A DNA stretch of 58,227 nt from an uncultured Lachnospiraceae bacterium. Lineage in GTDB: Bacteria; Bacillota; Clostridia; Lachnospirales; Lachnospiraceae. The position numbers were made by a program, and so were the translations under genes. Location: NCBI GenBank assembly GCA_947565305.1, contig CANOFO010000005.1, positions 1-58,227 of the forward strand. Direction: 5' to 3'. Positions 7,876 to 17,115 of the stretch are shown piece by piece. Below the pieces are notes generated by a model. It saw nothing but the letters and a program-made list of their open reading frames with translations, made no database searches and had not been told where the DNA came from. Positions within the stretch are counted from its first letter, which is position 1, and the number at the start of each line of letters is the position of its first letter.

Positions 7876-9256
7876 GATAAAAACAAATTTACCGGAAGCT
7901 TTTTGCCAGAGGATGCAAGAACTTCTGGGAGACGAAGCGGAGGAATTTTTTGCTTCCTATGCCAAAGAGCGGCAATATGGACTTCGCTATAATCCATTAA
8001 AGTTTAAAACTAAACGTGAATTTGAAGAAAAGCTGTTTAAGGAACTGGGGTACTCATTGTCCCCGGTTTCTTGGTGTGCGCAGGGGTATTATTATGATGG
8101 GCAAATGCAGCCGGGCAAACACCCCTGGCATGAGGCGGGCGCTTATTATATTCAGGAGCCGAGCGCGATGTCGGCGGTGGAACTGTTGGGGGCTGTGCCG
8201 GGTGATAAAATCTGTGATTTATGTGCCGCCCCTGGGGGTAAGACTACCCAGATTGCAGGAATAATGAAGGGTCAGGGACTTTTGGTATCGAATGAGTTCT
8301 ACAGCAGCCGGGCAAAGGTCCTTGCGCAGAATGTGGAGCGGCTGGGTATTGCCAATGCTGTGGTATTGAATGAGCCTACTGGCCATCTGGCAGAGGTTTT
8401 CCCGGAATTTTTTGACCGGATTCTTGTGGATGCACCTTGTTCCGGGGAGGGGATGTTTCGCAAAGAGCCACAGGCAGTGCAGGAGTGGAGCCTTGACAAT
8501 ATTGCTTTATGTGCCAGACGGCAGCAGGATATTTTAGGACATGCGGCGAAAATGTTAAAGCCCCAAGGTGTGCTGGTTTATTCCACATGTACGTTTGCGC
8601 CAGAGGAAAATGAGCAGAATATCTGCCATTTTCTGGAGATGCACCCGGAATTTTCTCTGGAAAAATCTTATCGCCTGTGGCCCCATAAGCTGCGTGGGGA
8701 GGGACATTTCCTGGCGCGTCTTAAGAAAGCTGGCATTGCAGGTAAAGAGGGCGGAACCGCCCAGAAAGAAATGGTTGGGAAATACCGGCAGAAACGCCGG
8801 ACTTCCAAAGATAAGGAGGCAGTGAGGGTGGAGATGGCAGCTGCTGGCTTTCGCAAGTTTCAGGAGGAGGCGCTGCGGATTGATTTGCAGGAGAAAATTT
8901 GTGGAAAGCATGTGTTGTTTGCGGAGGAACTTTACCTGCTGCCGGAGCAGATGACAGAATTGTCCGGCTTGAAGGTTGTGCGTGCCGGGCTTCATCTCGG
9001 CACCTGCAAGAAGAACCGTTTTGAACCCGCTCATGCGTTGGCAATGTACCTGCGCCCGGAGGAAGCAAAGCGGTGCGTGGATTTGGCAGATGGGAAAGAA
9101 GCCATGCGGTATCTCCATGGGGAGACGGTAACTTGTGACAGCGGGCTTAAGGGCTGGACGTTGGTGTGTGTGGATGGGCTTTCCCTGGGCTGGGGGAAGG
9201 CACACAATGGAATGGTGAAAAATCATTATCCCAAAGGGCTGCGTATTTGTTATTAA
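7868..9256 (+). CDS. RsmB/NOP-family (RsmF-like) rRNA cytosine-5 methyltransferase
   Basis: This enzyme methylates C5 of a cytosine in rRNA using S-adenosylmethionine. Visible motifs are the SAM-binding loop CDLCAAPGGKTTQ, motif IV DAPCSGEGMF with the product-release Cys, and motif VI VYSTCTFAPEENE with the catalytic Cys. The C-terminal third carries the RsmF-type RNA-binding extension, ending SLGWGKAHNGMVKNHYPKGL. The preferred start is ATG 7868 (protein begins MIEIKTNLPEAF, close to the family start), overlapping the PepSY gene by 8 bases. An upstream in-frame ATG at 7850 would add six residues. Neither start has a strong ribosome binding site, so coupling to the preceding gene is likely. 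Target base (family: 16S) not determined. Confidence 0.9.
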   Translation: MIEIKTNLPEAFCQRMQELLGDEAEEFFASYAKERQYGLRYNPLKFKTKREFEEKLFKELGYSLSPVSWCAQGYYYDGQMQPGKHPWHEAGAYYIQEPSAMSAVELLGAVPGDKICDLCAAPGGKTTQIAGIMKGQGLLVSNEFYSSRAKVLAQNVERLGIANAVVLNEPTGHLAEVFPEFFDRILVDAPCSGEGMFRKEPQAVQEWSLDNIALCARRQQDILGHAAKMLKPQGVLVYSTCTFAPEENEQNICHFLEMHPEFSLEKSYRLWPHKLRGEGHFLARLKKAGIAGKEGGTAQKEMVGKYRQKRRTSKDKEAVRVEMAAAGFRKFQEEALRIDLQEKICGKHVLFAEELYLLPEQMTELSGLKVVRAGLHLGTCKKNRFEPAHALAMYLRPEEAKRCVDLADGKEAMRYLHGETVTCDSGLKGWTLVCVDGLSLGWGKAHNGMVKNHYPKGLRICY

Positions 9257-9288
9257 ATTTTAATTTTATATGTTCCGATGAAAAATAT

Positions 9289-9317
9289 TTGCCATTTTAG
9301 TGAATTGCGGATAGAAT
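9289..9317 (+). promoter_or_regulatory. Promoter for trpB
   Basis: TTGCCA (9289-9294), 17-bp spacer, TAGAAT (9312-9317), 33 bases before the ATG at 9350. The leader is too short for a T-box or trp attenuator. Confidence 0.6.
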
Positions 9318-9349
9318 AGAAAATAGATTTTAGGAAAAGGAGAAAAATT

Positions 9350-10564
9350 ATGGATTACAGAGCATATTTGAAAAATCATCCAGATAAAGAGGGGCGTTAC
9401 GGAGAGTACGGCGGCGCCTACCTGACAGACGAACTGAAACCGGCATTTGAGGAGATTACAGAGGCATACCAGACAATCTGCCATTCTTCTCAGTTTATCA
9501 GCGAGCTTCGGAGAATCCGCCGTGAATTCCAGGGCAGGCCAACGCCTGTCTATCATTGTGAGAGACTGTCAAGGCAGATTGGCAACTGCCAGATATATCT
9601 GAAACGTGAAGACCTGAACCATACCGGGGCACATAAGCTGAACCACTGCATGGGAGAGGGTCTGTTGGCAAAGTTTATGGGCAAGAAGCGCCTGATTGCA
9701 GAGACGGGAGCCGGGCAGCATGGCGTTGCGCTTGCCACGGCGGCAGCATATTTTGGCCTGGAATGTGAAATCCATATGGGTGAGGTGGACATTGCCAAAC
9801 AGGCGCCCAATGTGACGCGCATGAAGATTCTGGGAGCGAAAGTAGTGCCGGTTTCTGCGGGATTGAAGACATTGAAGGAGGCGGTAGATTCCGCGTTTGC
9901 GTCCTACGCCAGGAATTATAAGGATTCTATCTACTGTATCGGTTCTGCTTTAGGTCCCCATCCTTTCCCGCTGATGGTGCGCGATTTTCAGTCTGTTGTG
10001 GGCTATGAGGCGCGGGACCAGTTTAAGGAAATGACAGGGATTGACCCGGATGTCGTGTGTGCCTGTGTGGGCGGCGGCAGCAATTCCATCGGCATGTTCA
10101 TTCCGTTTTTAAATGACCCGGTGGAGATTGTCGGCGTGGAGCCTTTGGGCAGGGGAGAGAAACTTGGAGACCATGCGGCTTCCATGAAATATGGTGAGCG
10201 CGGTGTGATGCATGGGTTTGACAGCATCATGCTCAAGGATGAGAACGGCGACCCGGCGCCGGTTTATTCCATTGCCAGCGGTCTCGATTATCCTTCCGTG
10301 GGACCGGAGCACGCTTATCTGCATGACCTTGGCAGGGTACAGTATGAGACGGTAAGTGATGAGGAGGCGATGGAGGCGTTCTTCAAGCTGTCACGTTATG
10401 AGGGGATTATTCCGGCAATTGAGAGTTCCCATGCCGTTGCCTATGCCATGAGAAAGGCAAAGGAAATGGGACAGGGCTCCATCCTTGTGAACTTAAGCGG
10501 CAGGGGAGATAAGGACATTGATTATGTTGTGGAGCACTATGGTTATGGGGAAAAATTTATCTAA
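9350..10564 (+). CDS. trpB: Tryptophan synthase beta chain (stand-alone)
   Basis: This 404-residue PLP enzyme condenses indole with L-serine to give tryptophan. The start region [17 protein letters not shown] is typical of TrpB. The PLP lysine is K96 (GAHK) and the catalytic glutamate is E118 in AETGAGQHG. The phosphate-binding GGGSNSIG loop and the C-terminal SGRGDKD are present. The segment after the PLP lysine reads [10 protein letters not shown], where typical TrpB has HKINN followed by a GQ. No trpA or other trp genes adjoin it: rRNA methyltransferase lies upstream and GH112 downstream. It may therefore salvage indole rather than take part in de novo synthesis (inference). An AAAAGGAG box precedes the ATG. 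Confidence 0.88.
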   Translation: MDYRAYLKNHPDKEGRYGEYGGAYLTDELKPAFEEITEAYQTICHSSQFISELRRIRREFQGRPTPVYHCERLSRQIGNCQIYLKREDLNHTGAHKLNHCMGEGLLAKFMGKKRLIAETGAGQHGVALATAAAYFGLECEIHMGEVDIAKQAPNVTRMKILGAKVVPVSAGLKTLKEAVDSAFASYARNYKDSIYCIGSALGPHPFPLMVRDFQSVVGYEARDQFKEMTGIDPDVVCACVGGGSNSIGMFIPFLNDPVEIVGVEPLGRGEKLGDHAASMKYGERGVMHGFDSIMLKDENGDPAPVYSIASGLDYPSVGPEHAYLHDLGRVQYETVSDEEAMEAFFKLSRYEGIIPAIESSHAVAYAMRKAKEMGQGSILVNLSGRGDKDIDYVVEHYGYGEKFI

Positions 10565-10650
10565 TAGTGAAAGAGATTCTTTGTGTAAATATCAGTTTAT
10601 GATAATGTGGGACGAAAAGTAACAAAAGTTAAAAAAAATTGTAATTATCC

Positions 10651-10679
10651 TTGTAAAAACCCTTTTTTTTTCGTATGCT
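10651..10679 (+). promoter_or_regulatory. Putative promoter for GH112 gene
   Basis: TTGTAA (10651-10656), 17-bp spacer, TATGCT (10674-10679). The start codon at 10708 would lie about 20 bases into the transcript. The -10 is imperfect. A run of T at 10663-10671 sits in the spacer. Confidence 0.45.
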
Positions 10680-10707
10680 AATAGCAATAAGAAAAGGAGG
10701 GTTTTTT

Positions 10708-12864
10708 ATGGACAGGAGAAGAGGAAGAGTAACTATACCGACAGATTTAGATGTGATTCCGCAGACACTGGAACTGATGAAGCAGTGGGGCGCAGATGCA
10801 GTTCGTGACTGTGATGGGACAGATTTCCCGCAGGAACTTAAGGATGTGGATGGCAAGATTTACTCCACGTATTACACGACCAGAAAGGATAATGCCTGGG
10901 CACAGGCGAATCCCGAGGAAATCCAGCAGATGTATGTAATGACGCCTTTCTATACGGCAACAGCGGATGAATTGCGGATTCCCCTGATGCGCGGGCTTTA
11001 CCCGGACATGTTGAAACCCAACACCAGGGATGACATTACCCGCTGGTGGGAAGTTATGGACAGGACAACTGGTGAGACAGTGCCCGCCGGGCAGTGGAGC
11101 TATGATGAGGAAACCGGGGAGGTGGCAGTCAAGGCAAAATCTTTCCACGATTATACTGTGAGTTTCCTTGCCTATATTATCTGGGACCCGGTGCATATGT
11201 ACAATGCGGTGACAAACGGCTGGCAGGACGTGGAGCATCAGCTTACGTTCGATGTCCGTCAGCCTAAGACCCATGCGTTTACCATGGAGCGGCTGCGCAG
11301 GTTTATTGAAGAGCATCCTTATGTAAATGTGTTGAGGTTCACAACATTTTTCCACCAGTTTACCTTGATTTTTGATGAGCAGGCGCGGGAAAAATACGTA
11401 GATTGGTATGGGTATTCCGCATCGGTCAGCCCATATATCCTGGAGCAGTTTGAGCGGGAGGTAGGTTATAAGTTCCGCCCGGAGTATATCATTGACCAGG
11501 GCTATTACAATGGGCAGTACCGCATACCCACCAAAGAATACCAGGATTTCCAGGCGTTCCAGCGCAGGGAAGTGGCAAAGATAGCCAAAGAGATGGTGGA
11601 CATTACCCATGAGTGCGGCAAGGAAGCCATGATGTTTCTGGGGGACCACTGGATTGGCACGGAGCCGTTTTTGGAAGAATTTGCCTCGATTGGACTGGAT
11701 GCGGTGGTCGGAAGTGTGGGAAATGGCTCTACGCTGCGGCTGATTAGTGACATTGAGGGCGTAAACTATACCGAAGGCCGGCTTCTGCCCTATTTCTTCC
11801 CGGATACTTTCTGCGAGGGAGGAGACCCGGTCAAAGAAGCGAAGGTCAACTGGGTGACGGCGCGCCGGGCAATTTTAAGAAAGCCGATTGACCGCATAGG
11901 GTACGGCGGCTATCTCAAGCTTGCGCTCGATTTTCCTGAGTTTATAGAGTATGTGCAGAGCGTCTGCGAAGAATTCCGGGAGCTGTACGATAACGTCAAA
12001 GGCTGTGTGCCTTATTGCGTGAAAAAAGTCGCAGTCTTAAACTGCTGGGGCAAGATGCGCGCCTGGGGCTGCCATATGGTACACCATGCACTGTACCAGA
12101 AACAGAATTATTCGTATGCCGGGGTGATTGAAGCTTTATCCGGCGCTCCTTTTGATGTGGTGTTCCTTAGTTTCCAGGATATCAAGCAGCAGCCAGGTAT
12201 TTTGAATGATATTGACGTTCTAATCAATGTGGGCGGCGCGGACACTGCGCATTCCGGCGGGGAATGGTGGTGTGATGAGGCAGTCGTGACGGCGATTAAG
12301 CAATTTATCTATGAAGGCGGCGGCATCATTGGCGTGGGTGAGCCCAGCGCCCATCAGGCAAATGGGCGGTTTTTCCAGCTGGCAAATGTGTTTGGCGTAG
12401 AGGAAGAGCGTGGATTTACCCTGGGTTATGATAAGTACAATTGGCAGGTGCACAAGCATTTCATCACGGAGGATTGTGCAGGGGGCATTGATTTTGGGGA
12501 ATGCCAGAGGAACATCTATGCCCTGGAAGGGACAGAAATCCTTTCCCAGCATGACAAAGAGGTGCAGCTTGCCGTCAATGGATTCGGTCAGGGGCGCGCG
12601 GTGTATATAGGCGGGCTTCCTTATAGCTTTGAAAACAGCCGGCTTTTATACCGTGCGATACTCTGGAGCGTACATGGCGAGGAGGAACTGCATCGTTGGT
12701 TCAGCAGCAACTACAATGTGGAAGTGCACGCCTATCCTGAAAATAAGAAATTCTGTGTGGTGAACAATACTTATGAGCCACAGGAAACTGTTGTATATAA
12801 AGGGGACAAAGAGAGCTTCTCTGTGAATCTGGAGGCAAACCAGATTATCTGGTATGAGATTTAG
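10708..12864 (+). CDS. GH112 beta-galactosyl-hexosamine (or rhamnose) phosphorylase
   Basis: This 718-residue cytoplasmic enzyme matches the GH112 family along its length. It splits beta-1,3-galactosyl-N-acetylhexosamines (lacto-N-biose, galacto-N-biose), or in some clostridia galactosyl-1,4-rhamnose, with phosphate to give galactose 1-phosphate. The N-terminal barrel contains YTVSFLAYIIWDPV and RFTTFFHQFTLIF. The general acid is D313 in FLGDHWIGTEP, at the same number I recall for the Bifidobacterium longum enzyme. A Rossmann-like domain contains VGEPSAHQANGRFFQLA. The start at 10708 follows AAAAGGAGGG; an upstream ATG at 10675 is unlikely because it overlaps the putative -10 at 10674-10679. 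Acceptor specificity cannot be told by eye. No sugar transporter adjoins it; a signalling cluster follows directly. Confidence 0.9.
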   Translation: MDRRRGRVTIPTDLDVIPQTLELMKQWGADAVRDCDGTDFPQELKDVDGKIYSTYYTTRKDNAWAQANPEEIQQMYVMTPFYTATADELRIPLMRGLYPDMLKPNTRDDITRWWEVMDRTTGETVPAGQWSYDEETGEVAVKAKSFHDYTVSFLAYIIWDPVHMYNAVTNGWQDVEHQLTFDVRQPKTHAFTMERLRRFIEEHPYVNVLRFTTFFHQFTLIFDEQAREKYVDWYGYSASVSPYILEQFEREVGYKFRPEYIIDQGYYNGQYRIPTKEYQDFQAFQRREVAKIAKEMVDITHECGKEAMMFLGDHWIGTEPFLEEFASIGLDAVVGSVGNGSTLRLISDIEGVNYTEGRLLPYFFPDTFCEGGDPVKEAKVNWVTARRAILRKPIDRIGYGGYLKLALDFPEFIEYVQSVCEEFRELYDNVKGCVPYCVKKVAVLNCWGKMRAWGCHMVHHALYQKQNYSYAGVIEALSGAPFDVVFLSFQDIKQQPGILNDIDVLINVGGADTAHSGGEWWCDEAVVTAIKQFIYEGGGIIGVGEPSAHQANGRFFQLANVFGVEEERGFTLGYDKYNWQVHKHFITEDCAGGIDFGECQRNIYALEGTEILSQHDKEVQLAVNGFGQGRAVYIGGLPYSFENSRLLYRAILWSVHGEEELHRWFSSNYNVEVHAYPENKKFCVVNNTYEPQETVVYKGDKESFSVNLEANQIIWYEI

Positions 12865-12886
12865 CATGGGAGTTTGGAGGAAGAAA

Positions 12887-15800
12887 GTGAAAGGTTTTAG
12901 CGGGAAAGTCACGACAGGGAGCAGGGGAATCTTTGTGCTGATGGTGTTGGGGGTCATTCTGTTTGGAATTGTGGGGGAACTGTGCCTGCCCAGTGAGGGT
13001 GTCCGAGAAGAAGGAAACTGTCGGACACTCTCGGAGGGATGGGTTCGTGTCCTGCCGGACGGCAGCAATGTTCCGGTTCAGGTCCCCGGCAGATGTCCGG
13101 CGGATTCGCTGGAAAGCGTCAGCATTGAAACGGTGCTGCCAAATGACCTGGGGGAAGATAAGTGGCTGTGTACCAGGGGTTCCTGGCAGGAGTTGGAACT
13201 GCTTGTGGACCAGGTGGTGAAACGGCGCTACAATGCCGGGGATTCTATGCCTTTTGGAAAGAATACGCCCAGCGCCTATGTGTTTTTAAAACTTACCCAT
13301 GAGGATGCCGGGAAAGTACTCCGCATCACTTCGGTATCCGACTCTTCTTGTTCCGGCACTTTGAATACCGTATACATAGGGGACAGGATGGGGATTCTGA
13401 CCCGGCTGATGAAACAACATGGCGGGGGTCTTTTTCTGGCACTGTTCTTGTTGCTGCTAAGTGGAATCAGCCTTTTGCTAAGCGTTATTCTGCGTCGGTT
13501 TTACCACAAAGAGATTGTCCTGGAATATCTGGCATGGGGAACGTTCCTCATGTCATTGTGGCTGGTGGCAGGCTCCCATCTCCGGCAATTTTTATTTTCT
13601 AACATTTCTGTGGCTTCGGGGCTCTCGTTTTTGGCGGCGATGCTGGCATTGTTTCCGTTGCTGATTTATATGGACAGCGTACAGAAGCAACGTTATCAGA
13701 AGGGGTATGTATTTCTGGAACTTTTGGTGATAGCCCATTTTGCAGCCTGCACTTTTCTGCAGGCGACCAATCAGGTGGAATTTATGGAGAATGCTTTTTC
13801 CACGTGCCTGTTGGCAGCTATTGCTTTCTTATACATAGCTTATTCATTGTTCAGAGATTTCCAAAAAAAGAAGCTTGGCGGTTATCGGCTTGTGGCTGTT
13901 GGCATAGTTTTGCTTGTTGTTTCTGCAGCAGTGGAACTGGCAGCAGCATTTTTCGGGCAGTGGGAAAGCGGAGGGAGTCTTCTCTGCGTGGGTCTTATGT
14001 GTCTGCTGGTGCTGGCAATTGTTGAGAATGCGCGCAAGCTGTTTCATATGGAGAGGGAAAAACAGCGGGCTATTGTGGCAAATGAATCCAAGGGGAAATT
14101 TCTTGCCAACATGTCCCATGAAATCCGTACGCCCATCAATACGGTAATTGGCATGAATGAGATGATTCTTAGGGAAAATAAAGACCCGGCCATCCGTGAG
14201 TATGCAGCGAACATTGAAAGCGCCAGCAAGACGCTGATGAGCCTGGTTAATGACGTGCTGGATTTTTCTAAGATGGAATCCGGCAGCCTTGACATAGAGA
14301 ACAATTCTTACTATCTGTCTTCCCTTCTCAATGATACCATTCATGTGCTGCAGGCGAGGGCGGAGAAGAAACATCTGAATGTGAGGCTGAATGTGGATGA
14401 AGCATTGCCCTCCATTCTCGTGGGGGATGAGGTGCGCATCCGCAAAGTTCTGAGCCAGCTGTTCAGTAACAGCATAAAGTTTACGCAGGAAGGCAGCGTT
14501 ACTTTCAGCGCCCAGGGTGAATGGAATGATGATGGGACGTTTTGCCTTGTTTTTGCTGTTGCAGATACCGGCATTGGCATTCGGGAGGAGGAACTGGCAA
14601 ATCTTTATGACAGTTTTGCAAAATTGGAGGAAGACGGCTACCGGACGGTTCAGGGTACTGGTTTAGGGCTTAATCTCGCCAAGCGGTCGGTGGAGCAGAT
14701 GCATGGGGATATCCGTGTGCAGAGCGTGTATGGGGCGGGCACAATATTTACAGTGAGGATTCCGCAGGAAATAAAAGATGCCCAGCCTATTGGAGACTTG
14801 CAAAAAGCATATGAGAGGGAACTGCAGGAACTGGCAAGGCCCCGGGAATTCTTAAAAGCACCGGATGCCCATGTGCTGTCGGTCGATGACAATGAGATGA
14901 ACCTGGCAGTTGTCCGGGGACTTTTGAAACGGACGGATATCCAACTCGATACAGTTCTGGATGGCAGGGAATGTATGGAATGTACAAGGAAAATAAAATA
15001 TGATTTGATTTTTATGGACCATATGATGCCGGAACCGGATGGCATAAGTACCTTGCATCGTCTCCGTGCGGAGGAGGGCAATCCTAATAGAGACACGCCG
15101 GTGGTTGCGCTGACAGCAAATGCTGTTGCAGGCAGCCGGGAGGAATATTTGCGAGCGGGGTTTGACGAGTATCTGTCCAAACCGATAGTCGTGGAAAAGC
15201 TGGAACAGATGCTGCAGAAATACCTGCCCAGGGAGAAAGTATATTTTGAAAAAGAGCAAATCCCCGAAACGGCGGCGGAAGCGGGCTGGGAGAAGATTTT
15301 GAAAGACATGCCCGGACCGGAGGAAGAGTTGGCGGGCAAAGAGGAAACAGAAGAGCAGGTAAAAGATATTTCCGCGGTAAGTCAGATAGGCAAGAGTGAA
15401 AGCCTGCCTGTTGGGGAAAGGATGATAGATAAGAGCGTGGGATTGCCCTATTGCGGCAATGACGAGGAGATGTACCAGGAGATTCTGAAGGCATATTATG
15501 AACAGGGACAGGAGTATCGTGAAAAGCTGCCTGAGCTTTATGAGGAAAAGGACTGGGCCAACTACGGAATTATCGTTCACGCCATAAAAAGCACATCCCT
15601 GACAATCGGAGCAGCAGGACTCTCAGAGCTGGCAAAGCAGCAGGAATTTGCAGCGAAAGACGGTAACCTGAAGGAATTAGAAGAACATTGGAAGAAATTT
15701 TATCATGATTATATAAATGTCCTGGAAGAGGCAGCGCAGCTGCTTGGGGTCAAAGAAGAGGAAAGTGCGCTGACGGAGGCTGCTGGAGGGAAGGAACCTC

Positions 15801-16009
15801 CACCGCAGGAATATCTGGAAGGCTGCCGTCTTCTTCTTGAGCAGGTTCAGGGCTATGAGATGGGGGAGGCATTAGAGCAGATAGATAGGCTTTGGTCCAT
15901 GCGTGAGGAAAAACTGTTAGAAGAGGTACGCCAGTTTGTGCATGATTTTGAATATGACCGTGCGGAGAGCCGCCTTGAAGAATGGCTGGCGAAATGGGAG
16001 GTTGATTAG
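12887..16009 (+). CDS. Hybrid sensor histidine kinase with receiver and HPt domains
   Basis: The protein has about 1040 residues. An N-terminal TM helix is followed by an outer domain (about 30-170), a 7TM block (about 175-385) resembling a 7TMR-DISM sensor, and a HisKA domain with H411 in NMSHEIRTP. HATPase follows with SNSIKFT and GTGLGLN, then a receiver with D711 in FMDHMMPEPDG, and a C-terminal HPt with H898 (VHAIKSTSLTIGA). I chose GTG 12887, because a GGAGG box lies 6 bases upstream. In-frame ATGs at 12854 and 12866 overlap or abut the GH112 stop and lack a good box. The HPt is the likely phosphodonor for the REC-HD-GYP protein encoded 2 bases downstream. All phosphotransfer residues are present. 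Confidence 0.9.
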   Translation: MKGFSGKVTTGSRGIFVLMVLGVILFGIVGELCLPSEGVREEGNCRTLSEGWVRVLPDGSNVPVQVPGRCPADSLESVSIETVLPNDLGEDKWLCTRGSWQELELLVDQVVKRRYNAGDSMPFGKNTPSAYVFLKLTHEDAGKVLRITSVSDSSCSGTLNTVYIGDRMGILTRLMKQHGGGLFLALFLLLLSGISLLLSVILRRFYHKEIVLEYLAWGTFLMSLWLVAGSHLRQFLFSNISVASGLSFLAAMLALFPLLIYMDSVQKQRYQKGYVFLELLVIAHFAACTFLQATNQVEFMENAFSTCLLAAIAFLYIAYSLFRDFQKKKLGGYRLVAVGIVLLVVSAAVELAAAFFGQWESGGSLLCVGLMCLLVLAIVENARKLFHMEREKQRAIVANESKGKFLANMSHEIRTPINTVIGMNEMILRENKDPAIREYAANIESASKTLMSLVNDVLDFSKMESGSLDIENNSYYLSSLLNDTIHVLQARAEKKHLNVRLNVDEALPSILVGDEVRIRKVLSQLFSNSIKFTQEGSVTFSAQGEWNDDGTFCLVFAVADTGIGIREEELANLYDSFAKLEEDGYRTVQGTGLGLNLAKRSVEQMHGDIRVQSVYGAGTIFTVRIPQEIKDAQPIGDLQKAYERELQELARPREFLKAPDAHVLSVDDNEMNLAVVRGLLKRTDIQLDTVLDGRECMECTRKIKYDLIFMDHMMPEPDGISTLHRLRAEEGNPNRDTPVVALTANAVAGSREEYLRAGFDEYLSKPIVVEKLEQMLQKYLPREKVYFEKEQIPETAAEAGWEKILKDMPGPEEELAGKEETEEQVKDISAVSQIGKSESLPVGERMIDKSVGLPYCGNDEEMYQEILKAYYEQGQEYREKLPELYEEKDWANYGIIVHAIKSTSLTIGAAGLSELAKQQEFAAKDGNLKELEEHWKKFYHDYINVLEEAAQLLGVKEEESALTEAAGGKEPPPQEYLEGCRLLLEQVQGYEMGEALEQIDRLWSMREEKLLEEVRQFVHDFEYDRAESRLEEWLAKWEVD

Positions 16010-16011
16010 GC

Positions 16012-17064
16012 TTGAAAAGGACAATATTGGTGGTAGATGATGACAGGCTCAATCTGATGGTTGCACAAAAACTGCTTGCGGAAGATTACCATGTCGCAGC
16101 AGTCAATTCCGGTGAGCTTGCGCTCCGTTATCTGGGGAAAAACCATCCTGACCTTGTGCTGCTGGATATCCAGATGCCGGATATGGATGGTTTTGAAGTA
16201 ATGAGGAAGATACAGGAAGATGAGCATTGGCGGAAAATTCCGGTGATTTTCCTGACGGCAGACCGGACAGCGGAGACGGAGGAGGAGTGTTTTAAGCTGG
16301 GAGCTGTAGACTATATTGGCAAGCCGTTTGTGCCGTCAATCATGCTGCAGCGCATTCACCGGACGATTGAGCTTGAAGATTACAGGAGAAGCCTGGAACA
16401 TATGGTGGAACAGCAGCTGCAGCGGATTACCCAGCTGCAGCAGGATATTATTTTTTCCATGGCAAACCTGATTGAGAGCCGGGACGGTACGACAGGGGAG
16501 CATGTGAAACGGACCAGCGGATATGTAAATCTGTTGGTTGAGAAGATGCAGGAACAGGGGCTATACAAAGAGATGCTGACCAGCGATTATGTGGATTACC
16601 TCAGAAAAGCGTCTCCCCTGCACGATATTGGCAAGATTGCCATTCCCGATGCAGTTCTGCAGAAGCCTGGAAAACTTACCCAAGAGGAATACGAGATGAT
16701 AAAGATTCATGCCAAGGAGGGTGGTCGGCTTATCCGGGAAAATATGAGTCGTATTGCGGAGCAGGAATTTGTGGAGATTGCCTGTGATATGGCGGCCTGC
16801 CATCATGAAAAATGGGCGGGCAATGGTTATCCCGAAGGGCTGAAAGGGCAGGAAATTCCTTTGTCGGCGCGGATTCTTGCTATTGCCGACGTGTTTGACG
16901 CGCTGGTATCAGAACGCCAGTATAAGAAAGGGATGCCATTGGAAGAGGCCTTTGCCATTATGAAGTATGAGAGGGGCAGAAGTTTTGAGCCGGAACTTTT
17001 GGATGTATTTCTGGCAGCGGAGGATGAGCTGCGTCGGCTGATGGCAGAATATGAGGCAGCATAG
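16012..17064 (+). CDS. Response regulator with HD-GYP domain (c-di-GMP phosphodiesterase)
   Basis: This 350-residue protein has a receiver (D52 in LLDIQMPDMDG, K near 104) and an HD-GYP domain. The metal and substrate motifs are intact: H204-D205 in LHDIGK, H264-H265-E266, and G272-Y273-P274, followed by GLKGQEIPLSARILAIADVFDAL. HD-GYP proteins hydrolyse c-di-GMP to pGpG or GMP. Phosphorylation by the preceding hybrid kinase and HPt would couple an outside signal to c-di-GMP level. The start codon is TTG (16012), with GGGAGG about 11 bases upstream and a typical receiver start KRTILVVDDD. No GGDEF protein lies in the window. Confidence 0.92.
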   Translation: MKRTILVVDDDRLNLMVAQKLLAEDYHVAAVNSGELALRYLGKNHPDLVLLDIQMPDMDGFEVMRKIQEDEHWRKIPVIFLTADRTAETEEECFKLGAVDYIGKPFVPSIMLQRIHRTIELEDYRRSLEHMVEQQLQRITQLQQDIIFSMANLIESRDGTTGEHVKRTSGYVNLLVEKMQEQGLYKEMLTSDYVDYLRKASPLHDIGKIAIPDAVLQKPGKLTQEEYEMIKIHAKEGGRLIRENMSRIAEQEFVEIACDMAACHHEKWAGNGYPEGLKGQEIPLSARILAIADVFDALVSERQYKKGMPLEEAFAIMKYERGRSFEPELLDVFLAAEDELRRLMAEYEAA

Positions 17065-17115
17065 GGGCAAGGTGGTATAAGTAGTGGATAATGATGACTG
17101 GGATTGGGAAATTAT

